Assembly (NCBI GenBank): GCA_030039995.1
Contig: JASHUL010000236.1
Location: 1 to 16,288 of the forward strand
Length of the DNA: 16,288 nucleotides
Direction of reading: 5' to 3'
Origin: Thermoplasmata archaeon
GTDB lineage: Archaea; Thermoplasmatota; Thermoplasmata; Lutacidiplasmatales; UBA184
The translations under genes were made by a program, and so were the position numbers. The notes below the pieces were generated by a model, which was given only the letters and a program-made list of their open reading frames with translations, was not told the DNA's origin and made no database searches. This document shows positions 1-7,441 of the stretch, piece by piece. The number at the start of each line of letters is the position of its first letter. Position 1 is the stretch's first letter.

Positions 1-324
1 CTGTTCGAGGAGGGGAAACGGTACCCGCCCTGGTTCCGCTTCCACTACCCGAACCACTTCTTCTACGACGTCTTGGTCGGACTCGACGTGCTGACGCGGC
101 TCGGCTACGGGGGGGATCGGCGACTTCGGCCGGCGTTGGAGATCCTGACGCGGCGGCGCCGGCCCGACGGGACCTGGGTCCTAGACAAGGTCCATCCCGA
201 TGTCCCGAATTCTGCGGACGTCCGGGGCGAGCGACCGTTCGCGCTGGAACTCCCCGGCCGTCCGAGCAAGTGGATCACCCTCACGGCCCTTCGCGTCCTG
301 AAACGCGTCGACGCCGCGACGTGA
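1..324 (+). CDS. Terpene cyclase/prenyltransferase-like alpha-barrel protein, C-terminal part (5' end outside window)
   Basis: The reading frame is open from base 1, so only the last 107 residues are seen. They begin LFEEGKRYPPWFRFHYP and stop at TGA 322-324. The visible part has the helix-turn-helix repeats of the squalene-hopene cyclase/prenyltransferase alpha-alpha barrel superfamily: an aromatic-rich stretch (WFRFHYPNHFFYD, residues 11-23), a repeat containing RRPDGTW (about 53-59), and a closing PSKWITLTALRVLK segment (88-101). The DGTW piece resembles the QW-type repeat of terpene cyclases. Proteins of this kind are often hypothetical and the substrate cannot be inferred. An internal TTG at 73 could be mistaken for a start, but homologous-looking sequence continues upstream, so the gene is truncated by the window edge. 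It converges with the SRPBCC gene, and the 158-base gap between them holds only a short palindrome (GACCGCGGTC, about 326-335) and no T-run. Confidence 0.6.
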   Translation: MFEEGKRYPPWFRFHYPNHFFYDVLVGLDVLTRLGYGGDRRLRPALEILTRRRRPDGTWVLDKVHPDVPNSADVRGERPFALELPGRPSKWITLTALRVLKRVDAAT

Positions 325-482
325 GCGACCGCGGTCGGAGGGCCGTGGAGAGCGGGGGACGCACCCCGGCCCGAACCCCAAGGAAGCTCTTCCCGTGGTG
401 GTCGCCGACCGCGTTCCCTCGAACGCGAGCCGCAGAGCGTGGACCCGACCGGAGGGACGGCTCGGGACCGTGGCGCCCGCGT

Positions 483-920
483 TCAGCCCCGCAGGTACCG
501 CTGGTCCTCGGCGTCGATCGAGTCGAGCACTCGGCGCAGGAAGGGGCGTTGGGGCAGAAGGAACGGCAGCACGGTGATCTTCAGCTCTCCCCGAGACTGA
601 ATTCGCGTGCCTCCCGGCGCGTCGTAGTACCGATTTTCCATCCAACTTCCGGGGGCGTACGGTCCGGTTCCCGAGACGACCTCCCAGCGAAGCTGGTCGG
701 GGGCACGGTAGGTGTAGCGCCACTGCGAAGCGAGCGATCGACCGCGCGCGTCGATCGTGCGGTCCACGGTCGCCGACCCCTCGGTACGTGCGACGGTCCG
801 TTGCTGCAGGATCAAGGGATGGATCCGGGAGATCAGCGTGTCGTCCGTGTGGTCGCGCAGCAGTCGCCACACGGCCTCCCGGGGGTACGGGAACACTTCG
901 TCGCTCTCGTAGGTGGGCAC
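483..920 (-). CDS. SRPBCC-fold (START/polyketide-cyclase-like) protein
   Basis: A protein of about 145 residues beginning VPTYESDEVFPYPREAVWRLL. The opening beta strand followed by the amphipathic helix with REAVWRLLRD is the usual start of the SRPBCC helix-grip fold, which binds a lipid or hydrophobic ligand in a deep pocket. The middle shows alternating strands (ATVDRTIDARG, SQWRYTYRAPDQLRWEVVSG) and the end carries the long C-terminal helix (RRVLDSIDAEDQRYLRG). No catalytic role can be assigned and there is no signal peptide or membrane segment. A TTG at 953 would extend it by 11 residues (start WPGPLARSTS). I prefer GTG at 920 because the fold begins right after it and CTTTTGTGG on the minus strand (around 949-957) could serve as a TATA-like box. 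The gene lies 79 bases downstream of the amidohydrolase on the same strand and may share its transcript. Confidence 0.7.
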   Translation of the reverse strand: MPTYESDEVFPYPREAVWRLLRDHTDDTLISRIHPLILQQRTVARTEGSATVDRTIDARGRSLASQWRYTYRAPDQLRWEVVSGTGPYAPGSWMENRYYDAPGGTRIQSRGELKITVLPFLLPQRPFLRRVLDSIDAEDQRYLRG

Positions 921-999
921 GGAGGTCGACCGGGCGAGCGGGCCGGGCCACAAAAGGGCTCGGACCGAGCACGGCTCGGGCCCGGCGCTTCCTCCCGGC

Positions 1000-2259
1000 T
1001 CACGCGGCGAGCGGGCGAGACACCACGAGTCGGCCGTCCTTCCAGACGCGTGCGACGTTCGCCGCGTCGGACAACGAAGCGATCCGTTGAAGGGGGTTCT
1101 CTCGCACGACGATCACGTCGGCCGCAAATCCCGCCCGCAACTGCCCCGAGCGCGGTGCCTGAGGTCCCAGGGTCCGGGGCCCGTTCGCCGTCGCGGTCTC
1201 GATCGCTTCGAGAGGTGTCATGCCGCCGTCCTCGACCAGGAGCTGGAACTCGAGGGGATTCAGCCCCCAGTAGGCCGGGGCGGCGGGCGTGGAGCCACCG
1301 ATGTCGGTCCCGAAGGCGATCGGGACCTTCTTGCGCACGGCGATCCGCAGCGCGGCCTTGTGCTGGTCGACCACCGCCCGGGCCTTGTCGAGCATGAACT
1401 CGGGGAGGCCCGACTCCTGGGCGTGGCTGACCAGCTGGGTGAGGATCGTCCGCGTAGGAACCAGGAGCGCGCCCTTCTCGAGCATCTTGTCGGCGGCCTC
1501 GTCGTCGAGGTACGAACCGTGTTCGATCGTGCGAACCCCGGCCTCGAGCGCCGCCATGATCCCCGCCTTACCGTGGCAGTGCGCCGCCACCACGCGTTCG
1601 GCCCGAGCGGCCTCCTCGACCATCGCCCGCATCTCTTCGACCGAGAACTGCTGGTGCTTCGGATGGTCGAGGTCGCTGAGCACGCCCCCCGTCGCGCAGA
1701 TCTTGACCACCGGGGCGCCGAGGCGCAAGATCTTCCGCACGGCCGCCACACAGGCGTCGGGGCCGTCGCACGGGCCGGGCATGCCGACCCGTTCCGCCTC
1801 GCGCTGGACGAAGTACAACGGAAAGGCGTGGGTGTCGCCGTGACCTCCCGTGGTGCTGAGCGCGGTCCCAGCGCCGTAGATGTGGGGGCCGGGAATCGAG
1901 CCGTCCTGGGTCGCCCGTCCGAGGTAGACTCCGAAACCGCCCAGCTCGCGGATCGAGGTAAAACCGTACCCGAGGATCTTTTCCGCGTCCCGGGCCGCCC
2001 GGGTGATGCCGACCCAGGGAGAGGTGTAGACCTGCTCCTCGACCGAGAAGGTACGGATTCCGATGAAGTGCGTGTGGGTGTCCCAGAAACCGGGGAGGAC
2101 GACCGGGACGCTCTCGACAGTGTCCGCGGGCGAGGCGGGCGGCGCCCCCTCGCGGGGACCGGCGTAGGTGATCCGGGGCCCGTCGAAGACGACGCAGCCG
2201 TTCGAGATCGGGTCTCCCGATCCGGGGATCAACAGATCCGCTTCCAGTCGGGTCGCCAC
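1000..2259 (-). CDS. Metal-dependent amidohydrolase (imidazolonepropionase/prolidase-like)
   Basis: A 419-residue member of the amidohydrolase TIM-barrel superfamily, close to the imidazolonepropionase-like/Xaa-Pro-dipeptidase-like branch often seen in peptide-degrading heterotrophs. The small beta-sandwich part is at both ends (residues 1-55 and 370-419). The metal site is complete: H62 and H64 in WDTHTHF, the probably carboxylated K186 in VVKICATGG, H227 in AAHCHG, H247 in TIEHGSY, and the catalytic D319 in FGTDIGG. The likely reaction is hydrolysis of an amide or peptide bond in a small substrate with one or two divalent metals. No signal peptide is visible, so it should be cytoplasmic. 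The start is GTG at 2257-2259, chosen because a strong TATA box (2281-2290) sits about 27 bases upstream and suggests a leaderless message. The substrate cannot be told from sequence; the neighbouring carboxypeptidase suggests peptides. Confidence 0.88.
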   Translation of the reverse strand: MATRLEADLLIPGSGDPISNGCVVFDGPRITYAGPREGAPPASPADTVESVPVVLPGFWDTHTHFIGIRTFSVEEQVYTSPWVGITRAARDAEKILGYGFTSIRELGGFGVYLGRATQDGSIPGPHIYGAGTALSTTGGHGDTHAFPLYFVQREAERVGMPGPCDGPDACVAAVRKILRLGAPVVKICATGGVLSDLDHPKHQQFSVEEMRAMVEEAARAERVVAAHCHGKAGIMAALEAGVRTIEHGSYLDDEAADKMLEKGALLVPTRTILTQLVSHAQESGLPEFMLDKARAVVDQHKAALRIAVRKKVPIAFGTDIGGSTPAAPAYWGLNPLEFQLLVEDGGMTPLEAIETATANGPRTLGPQAPRSGQLRAGFAADVIVVRENPLQRIASLSDAANVARVWKDGRLVVSRPLAA

Positions 2260-2280
2260 GGCCGCGGCACGTCCGCCCTC

Positions 2281-2290
2281 GGGTTATACC
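2281..2290 (-). promoter_or_regulatory. TATA box of the amidohydrolase gene
   Basis: On the minus strand the sequence reads GGTATAACCC. Its centre is about 27 bases before the GTG at 2259. This is the textbook distance for an archaeal TATA element whose transcript starts at the first base of the start codon. It stands out in a region that is otherwise almost all G and C, and it lies in the 70-base gap after the M14 peptidase, so the amidohydrolase probably has its own promoter. Confidence 0.6.
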
Positions 2291-2329
2291 TTCCGTCAAC
2301 GGCCGCCCCTCCGGCCGCTCGGTCCGAGC

Positions 2330-4099
2330 TCAGTCCGACGCGATCGGGACTCCGTCGAGCGAGAGCAGTCGCCCGACCGGATACTCTCCGACCCGTTGCG
2401 CGGCGTACCACGGGGAGCGTTGGTAGAAGAACTCCAACCGGGCGGCCGGATCCGCGGCGAACGCGGGGTCGTCGTGCACGCGTTGGTCGAACTCGGCTCG
2501 AAGCGACGGTTCGGCCGCGAGGCGCGCGGCCGCCAGCTTCTCGAGCACGTAGCCTTCCCCGGACTCCTTCTGCTCGAAGATCGATTGGAAGAATCCCCAG
2601 CGCAGCGCGGAATCCGGCGCCTCCGGCTCGAGCCAGTGGATCGCGACCTTCGCGAGACGCTGCCCCAGGAGGACCAGCGCCGAGCCCGCGGGGAACGTCA
2701 TTGACTCGGACGACAGCGCGCACGTGCCGAAGGAACCGAAGGCGTTCTCGACGTTCCCGCCACGGAGGATCGGAAACCGTCCTTCGAACGGTCGGGGGGG
2801 CCAGCGCATGCCGGAGCACCGGTACCGCTCGACCGTACCGGTCCACGGGGCGCTCGTCCGGTGGATCCGAACGCCGTGGGCCGCGAGGACTTCGATCACG
2901 GGAACCCACTGGGGGGGGACGAGGTAGGCGACCGGGGGCCGGACCGACACCGCCACCCTCGACCCGGTCTCGACGAGGATCGGCTCGTTCGAGGCCGTGT
3001 TCGAGTACCGGACCGTGTACGTTCCCGAGACCGAGCTGCGCTCCCGTTCGTACTCGTATCCCAGGAACGGGACCGATTGCGAACTACCGCTCTTCTCGAT
3101 CACGAGGGGGAACGGGCCGCCGTTGGGACCGTCGACTCCGATCCGCTCGGCGGCCCGATCCGCGTCGCGGTTCAGCGCTCGCAGCCGGTCCGCGTCTCGT
3201 CCGAGGAGACCCAGGAGGGTCGCCAGGACCGCGTAGTTGCCGGTGACACGAGTACGATAGTCCTTCAGCATGTGCATCTCGACGAGGAGGGACGGCCGAT
3301 TCTCGAGGATCATGTAGCCCGTCGAGAAGTGGGGCGGGTCCTCGTTGAAGGCGAGGCCCCGCGACGGGTCCGTCTCGTCGATCAGAAAGACCGGCCCAGG
3401 GAACGCGAGGTGACCGGCCTCCCGCGCACCGCGCACGAGCTCCGGCGCGACCACGTCTCGGAGCCAGTCCGAGGTGCCCGGGAACACGTCAGGGGTGGTG
3501 TCCAGCGCGAAGGTGATGTCGTACTGGAAGTCGGCGCCGTCGGTGACGTGGTCGTCGACGAAGAAATCCGGCTCCCATCGTCGGAGCAGCCGGAAGAGGG
3601 CGCGGGTCTCGGGGGCGTCGGCCTTCAGGTAGTCCCGGTTGAGATTGAGGTTGGTTCCGTTCGCGCGCCAGCCCGTCGGCACGGGGCCGTTCTGGTTGAA
3701 GCGAGTGAACTCGGATCGACGCTCGTGACCGTCGACGTTGTAGACCGGGATGACGACGAGCACGACCCGGTCGAGCAGCCCCGCCAGCGAAGGGTTCTCG
3801 ACGAGGTCCCGGAGCAGCGCGAGGCTCGCGTCCTTGCCGTCCGGTTCACCGGCGTGGATACAGTTCTGCACCAGCAGGACGACCCGGCCCGCCGCCCGGG
3901 CGGCCTCGGGCTCAAAGAGCCCGTCCTTCGAGGCGACCGCGGCCGTGAGCTCGCGGCCCTCCCCGGAGGTCCCGAAACGCTCGAGCCGTAGGACGTCCGG
4001 TCGGGCGCCCGCGAGACCTTCCAGAAATCGCCGGGTCTCGGCGAGGTCCGGCGTGGCGCGGTACCCGCTCAGCTCGCACGGTGTCTCCGCGGGCGGCAT
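2330..4099 (-). CDS. M14 family zinc carboxypeptidase
   Basis: A 589-residue metallopeptidase. The M14 catalytic domain covers roughly residues 10-300, with zinc ligands H82 and E85 in the HxxE motif (NCIHAGEPDG), H184 in DDHVTDG, the substrate-binding Asn-Arg pair N154-R155 in LNRDY, and the general base E274 in LLVEMHMLKD. The C-terminal 290 residues are mostly beta-rich and not recognised. It should remove C-terminal residues from peptides or hydrolyse a related amide. There is no signal peptide or membrane helix, so it appears intracellular, unlike many M14 enzymes of this size, which are secreted. The start is ATG at 4097-4099. The gene follows the VOC gene by 18 bases on the same strand, so the two probably share a transcript. 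No promoter box is seen in the gap. Confidence 0.88.
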   Translation of the reverse strand: MPPAETPCELSGYRATPDLAETRRFLEGLAGARPDVLRLERFGTSGEGRELTAAVASKDGLFEPEAARAAGRVVLLVQNCIHAGEPDGKDASLALLRDLVENPSLAGLLDRVVLVVIPVYNVDGHERRSEFTRFNQNGPVPTGWRANGTNLNLNRDYLKADAPETRALFRLLRRWEPDFFVDDHVTDGADFQYDITFALDTTPDVFPGTSDWLRDVVAPELVRGAREAGHLAFPGPVFLIDETDPSRGLAFNEDPPHFSTGYMILENRPSLLVEMHMLKDYRTRVTGNYAVLATLLGLLGRDADRLRALNRDADRAAERIGVDGPNGGPFPLVIEKSGSSQSVPFLGYEYERERSSVSGTYTVRYSNTASNEPILVETGSRVAVSVRPPVAYLVPPQWVPVIEVLAAHGVRIHRTSAPWTGTVERYRCSGMRWPPRPFEGRFPILRGGNVENAFGSFGTCALSSESMTFPAGSALVLLGQRLAKVAIHWLEPEAPDSALRWGFFQSIFEQKESGEGYVLEKLAAARLAAEPSLRAEFDQRVHDDPAFAADPAARLEFFYQRSPWYAAQRVGEYPVGRLLSLDGVPIASD

Positions 4100-4117
4100 G
4101 CGTCGGACGGCCGCCGT

Positions 4118-4507
4118 TCAGTCTTTGCGGTCGGAGAGGAGGAACTCGTTCCCGTCGGGGTCGGCGAACGCGGCACGATGGAACGACCCGGTCGGAAGTT
4201 CGATCTTGCGGGGCTCCATCGTGATCGTGCCGCCGCGCCGTTTGATCTCGGCGCAGGCCGCCACCGGGTCCGAGCTCCGGAGGACCACCCCGGTCACGGT
4301 GCCGGGCTCCCGCCCCTCCTCCCCCGGAGCCTGGACGTGCATGCTGAGGATCGTCGAGCTGTCGGGAAGCTCGAAGACCGCCCGGTTGGACTTTTCGTCG
4401 TAGCTCTTTTCCTTGAGCCCCAGGACCTCACGATAGAACAGTCGGGCCTTCGAGACGTCCCGAACGTGCACGGTCACGGCGTTCAGCCCCGTGATCAACT
4501 GCGCCAT
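4118..4507 (-). CDS. VOC superfamily (glyoxalase/bleomycin-resistance fold) protein
   Basis: A 129-residue protein with the two beta-alpha-beta-beta-beta halves of the vicinal oxygen chelate fold. The first half has ITGLNAVTVHVRDVSKARLFYREVLGL split over residues 5-31, with the typical KARLFYREVLGL helix. The second ends in FADPDGNEFLL (114-124), the most characteristic VOC motif. Candidate metal ligands are H14, H57 and E121, but the exact site is not certain. Members act as lyases, dioxygenases or resistance proteins, and nothing here selects among these. The start is ATG at 4505-4507, with a TATA-like box 26 bases upstream. It is the first gene of the minus-strand unit that continues into the M14 peptidase, and is divergent from the NTF2-like gene. 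Confidence 0.85.
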   Translation of the reverse strand: MAQLITGLNAVTVHVRDVSKARLFYREVLGLKEKSYDEKSNRAVFELPDSSTILSMHVQAPGEEGREPGTVTGVVLRSSDPVAACAEIKRRGGTITMEPRKIELPTGSFHRAAFADPDGNEFLLSDRKD

Positions 4508-4527
4508 GCACGGGCACCGGCCGGTCG

Positions 4528-4540
4528 AGTGTTAACGCCT
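4528..4540 (-). promoter_or_regulatory. TATA-like box of the VOC/M14 operon
   Basis: The minus strand reads GGCGTTAACACTC. The GTTAAC core is centred about 26 bases before the VOC ATG at 4507, matching the spacing seen for the other genes in this window. It shares the 109-base divergent intergenic region with the promoter of the NTF2-like gene. Confidence 0.45.
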
Positions 4541-4576
4541 TCGATGGGCCCCACGAAAATTCCAGTGGAGGGCGGG

Positions 4577-4585
4577 AGTATATCG
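4577..4585 (+). promoter_or_regulatory. TATA box of the NTF2-like gene
   Basis: The plus strand reads AGTATATCG, the clearest TATA element of the window. Its centre is about 24 bases before GTG 4605 and 36 before ATG 4617, so transcription should start near 4605-4608. The mRNA is therefore either leaderless from GTG or has a leader of about ten bases before ATG. Confidence 0.6.
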
Positions 4586-4616
4586 GGAAGGAAATCGACG
4601 TCCGGTGGGTCCGTCC

Positions 4617-5024
4617 ATGGGGCTCAGCATCGAGGAACAGGCGCAGATCCGACGGGCGGTGGCGGTGGTCGATGATGCGGAAGGGAAGGCCGTCGCGCGG
4701 GGCGGTCCCCCGGACCCGGCCCGATTCTGGGCCGACGACCTGATCGTCAACGCCCCCACGCACCAGGTGCTCGCCAAGGCCGACCTCCGCGAGCGCCTCC
4801 GTACGAAGACCGGACTCCAGTACTCATCGTTCGAACGGCACCGAGAGGCGACCGTCGTCCGACGCGATTGCGCCGTCACGATGGGGTACGAGGTCGTCGT
4901 GACGAAAGGAGATACCCCGAACGCCGGCAAGAAGGTCCGGCGGCGGTACACGAACGTCTACTCGCTCGACGAGGGGGAGTGGCACCTGATCGCCCGGCAA
5001 GCCACGGAGATCTCCGTCGAGTGA
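4617..5024 (+). CDS. NTF2-like (SnoaL/DUF4440-type) protein
   Basis: A protein of about 135 residues with the cone-shaped NTF2-like fold layout. A long N-terminal helix (IEEQAQIRRAVAVVDDAEGKAV) is followed by a helix ending in ARFWADDLIVNAPTHQVLAKADLRERL, where the FW-DD-IVNAP stretch is typical of DUF4440/SnoaL proteins. Strands then follow that end WHLIARQATEIS. Such proteins bind small hydrophobic molecules or act as isomerases, cyclases or lyases; the role here is unknown. The start is uncertain. ATG 4617 gives MGLSIEEQ, while GTG 4605 adds four residues and fits the TATA spacing for a leaderless message slightly better. It is divergent from the VOC operon and 101 bases before the cyclase on the same strand, which has its own TATA-like box. 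Confidence 0.78.
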   Translation: MGLSIEEQAQIRRAVAVVDDAEGKAVARGGPPDPARFWADDLIVNAPTHQVLAKADLRERLRTKTGLQYSSFERHREATVVRRDCAVTMGYEVVVTKGDTPNAGKKVRRRYTNVYSLDEGEWHLIARQATEISVE

Positions 5025-5096
5025 GCCGCCCGGGCTCGGGTCGAGGGCGGTCCGTCCTCCGCGCCGTCCGATCGCGGACCGGAGGCGCCGGGGGTG

Positions 5097-5107
5097 CTTA
5101 ATCTATC
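5097..5107 (+). promoter_or_regulatory. TATA box of the adenylate cyclase gene
   Basis: The plus strand reads GCTTAATCTAT. It is the only AT-rich patch in the 101-base gap after the NTF2-like gene. The centre lies about 25 bases before GTG 5126, again predicting a leaderless transcript. A GTCCG-ATCG-CGGAC inverted repeat lies just upstream, around 5064-5077. Confidence 0.5.
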
Positions 5108-5125
5108 CGGCCCCCTCCCGCGTCC

Positions 5126-7141
5126 GTGGCTGCCAACCGCCGGCTTGCGGCGATCATGTTCACCGACCTCGAGGGGTTCACCTCGCGGACCCAGCGGGAC
5201 GAGGCCGGTTCCCTTCGTGCGCTCGAAGAACAGGAGCGGTTGATCGAACCGGTGCTCCGGGCCCGGCGCGGACGGAAAGTGAAGTCAACCGGCGACGGAT
5301 ATCTGGTCGAATTCCCGGACGCACTCGACGCGGTCGAGGCCGGCGTCGAACTGCAACGATCGGTGAACGAACAGAACGCCCGCGCCGGGGGGGAGCCGAT
5401 GCGCGTGCGGGTCGGGATCCACTTGGGGGATGTCCAGGAACGCGACGGGGACATCTTCGGCGACGCCGTGAACCTCGCGTCGAGGATCGAGCCGCTCGCC
5501 GAGGCGGGCGGGATCGCGCTCTCCTCACAGGTGGCCGACCAGGTCCGCAACAAGGTCGCCTACCGTCTCGAACGGATGGGGCCGAAGCGGCTCAAGGGGA
5601 TCGAGGCTCCGGTCGAGGTCTACCGGGTCGTCCTGCCGTGGCGACGACGCGACGGCGAGACCGAGGCGGTCGCCGTACCGCGCCTCGCGATCCTTCCGCT
5701 GAGCAACATCAGCCCCGACCCGAACGATGAATACTTCGCCGACGGTCTGACGGAGGAGCTGATCGCGACCGTCTCCCAGGTGCGCGGGTTGAGGGTGATC
5801 TCTCGCACCTCGGTGAGCCAGTACAAGTCGACCCCGAAACCGGTCGCGCAGATCGGGTCGGAGCTGGGGGTGACCTCGATCTTGGAGGGGAGCGTTCGAA
5901 AGTTCGGAGATCGACTCCGGATCTCGGTCCAGCTGATCGACGTGCCGACGGACGAACACCGCTGGAGCGAAACCTTCGACCGGAAGATGGACGACGTCTT
6001 CGCGATCCAGGCAGAGGTCGCCGAGCGGACCGCCGGCGCGATGCAGGTCGAACTGCTCAACTCGGAGCGCGCCAGCCTGCGGGAGCGGCCCACCTCGAGT
6101 CTTCCCGCGTACGAGTTCTATCTTCGCGGGATCCAAGCCTTCCAGCGGACGACCGCCGACCAGAATCTCGATTCGGACCGTACGGCGGAGGGGTACTTCC
6201 TGTCGGCGATCCGCGAGGACCCGCAGTTCGCCGCCGCCTACTCCGCGCTCGCATCCCACCTCGTCCTCGTGAGCGGAATGACCCGCCCGGGGCGTGAGGT
6301 GCTGCCGCGCGCACGCGAACTCGCCGCGAAAGCGCTCACCCTGAACCCCCGGTTGTCGGACGCCCACGTCGCGATGGGCAACGTCGCGATGCAGGCCGAC
6401 CTCGATTGGACGACCGCGGAGGCCGAGTTTCGCCAGGCGATCGCGCTGGCTCCGAGCAACGCGAGTGCCCATCTATGGTACGGCTTTCTTCTCGGGATAC
6501 TGCAGCGATTTCCCGAGGCCAAGACGGAGAACGCGACCGCCGTGGAGCTCGACCCACTCTGGTTCTACCCCCGGCTGCAGCAGGCGGCGACGTACGAGCG
6601 GTCCGGCGACTACCCCACGGCGATCGCGCTGTGCGAGCGGCTGGCCGCGGTCGCGGGGAGCCCCGAGCAGGTGCCGTGGATGCTCTCCTGGTTGTACGCT
6701 CTGACGGGCCGGGACGACGAAGCTCGACAACTCGTCGAACCGTTCCGCGGCACGTCCGCCTTCGGCCCGCGGATCGTCCGCTCCGTCGTCCTCGCGCTGC
6801 TCGGAGAACCGGAGGAGGCCCAGGCTCTCCTCGACGACTGGCGGGCCCATCGCCTCGGCGCCTACTACAACCCCGGAGGAGCCGCACAGTTCTACTCGCT
6901 CCTCGGTGCGCGAGAAGAGGCGCTGAGCCTCCTGGAGGAGGAGCTGAAGAACGGAGACCGCGGTCTGTGGGCGCGGTATCAGGAGGCTTCGTTCGACCCG
7001 CTGCGCGACGACCCCCGTTTCCTCGCGATGTTGCGAGAGCTCCGGGTGCCGACCACCCTCGGCCGGCCCCGGTGGAATGACCTCGTGGAGCGAGTCCACC
7101 GGTCCGGACGAAGTGCCGACGCGCGCGGCGCCCCACGGTGA
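5126..7141 (+). CDS. Class III adenylate cyclase fused to TolB/FlgO-like module and TPR repeats
   Basis: A 671-residue signalling protein. Residues 5-165 form a class III nucleotide cyclase domain with a complete active site: metal-binding D14 (FTDLEGFT) and D57 (TGDGYL), purine-selecting K53 and D113, and transition-state N116 and R120 (GDAVNLASR). The Lys/Asp pair favours ATP, so the expected product is cyclic AMP. Residues 185-310 (LAILPLSN, FADGLTEELI, ILEGSVRK) match the TolB-N/FlgO-like module often found in such fusions. From about 325 to 640 there are TPR-like helical repeats (for example ARELAAKALTLNPRLSDAH, AEAEFRQAIALAPSNASAH), which probably bind a partner protein. No membrane helix is seen, so it is soluble. 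The start is GTG 5126, supported by the TATA box 25 bases upstream. The 3' end overlaps the convergent alkyltransferase-like gene by 163 bases. This architecture is common in bacteria and unexpected if the host is an archaeon. Confidence 0.9.
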   Translation: MAANRRLAAIMFTDLEGFTSRTQRDEAGSLRALEEQERLIEPVLRARRGRKVKSTGDGYLVEFPDALDAVEAGVELQRSVNEQNARAGGEPMRVRVGIHLGDVQERDGDIFGDAVNLASRIEPLAEAGGIALSSQVADQVRNKVAYRLERMGPKRLKGIEAPVEVYRVVLPWRRRDGETEAVAVPRLAILPLSNISPDPNDEYFADGLTEELIATVSQVRGLRVISRTSVSQYKSTPKPVAQIGSELGVTSILEGSVRKFGDRLRISVQLIDVPTDEHRWSETFDRKMDDVFAIQAEVAERTAGAMQVELLNSERASLRERPTSSLPAYEFYLRGIQAFQRTTADQNLDSDRTAEGYFLSAIREDPQFAAAYSALASHLVLVSGMTRPGREVLPRARELAAKALTLNPRLSDAHVAMGNVAMQADLDWTTAEAEFRQAIALAPSNASAHLWYGFLLGILQRFPEAKTENATAVELDPLWFYPRLQQAATYERSGDYPTAIALCERLAAVAGSPEQVPWMLSWLYALTGRDDEARQLVEPFRGTSAFGPRIVRSVVLALLGEPEEAQALLDDWRAHRLGAYYNPGGAAQFYSLLGAREEALSLLEEELKNGDRGLWARYQEASFDPLRDDPRFLAMLRELRVPTTLGRPRWNDLVERVHRSGRSADARGAPR

Positions 7142-7440
7142 CGGTCCATTCGCACCCGGCCGTTGCGAAACTCGACTCCTTCCATCTCGAGGCGCAGGCG
7201 CTGCTCGCGCCCGTCCTCTCCCGACAGCGCGATCCGGCCGCCGGCGGCGACGACCCGATGCCACGGCAGACCGTCGGAGGAACGGAGCGCCCAGACCGTA
7301 AGCCGTGCGGCTCGGGGATACCCGGCCGCCGTGGCGACGTCGCCGTACGTCATCACTCGTCCGCGCGGTATCTTCGCGATCACCGCGCGGACGCGACCGA
7401 GGACGGAGCCACCGCGCCGCGGGCGCCGGGGGTTCTCCAT
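6979..7440 (-). CDS. Alkyltransferase-like (ATL) DNA-damage recognition protein
   Basis: A 153-residue protein whose first 100 or so residues are the O6-alkylguanine-DNA alkyltransferase C-terminal domain. It has the VLGRVRAVIAKIPRGRVMTYGDVA entry, the GYPRAARLTVWAL helix-turn-helix, and the active-site motif as PWHRV (residues 59-63), followed by GREQRLRLEMEGVEF. In true methyltransferases this motif is PCHRV. Trp in place of the acceptor Cys is the mark of ATL proteins, which cannot transfer the alkyl group but flip and cap O6-alkylguanine and hand it to nucleotide excision repair. The normal ATL ends near residue 103; the last 50 Arg/Ser-rich residues arise because no stop codon occurs until 6979, inside the cyclase gene. 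The start is ATG 7438-7440, one base after the Dyp peroxidase stop, so the two are probably translated from one message. Confidence 0.85.
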   Translation of the reverse strand: MENPRRPRRGGSVLGRVRAVIAKIPRGRVMTYGDVATAAGYPRAARLTVWALRSSDGLPWHRVVAAGGRIALSGEDGREQRLRLEMEGVEFRNGRVRMDRHRGAPRASALRPDRWTRSTRSFHRGRPRVVGTRSSRNIARKRGSSRSGSNEAS

Positions 7441-7441
7441 G

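Noticed and set aside
181..972. A 263-codon minus-strand frame across the first gene and the SRPBCC gene
   Set aside because: It is in a different frame from the well-supported SRPBCC protein and is Arg/Pro-rich without a fold signature.
913..3246. A 777-codon open frame on the plus strand
   Set aside because: It spans the antisense of the amidohydrolase and part of the M14 gene and has low-complexity, Arg-rich content. It is an artefact of missing stop codons at high GC.
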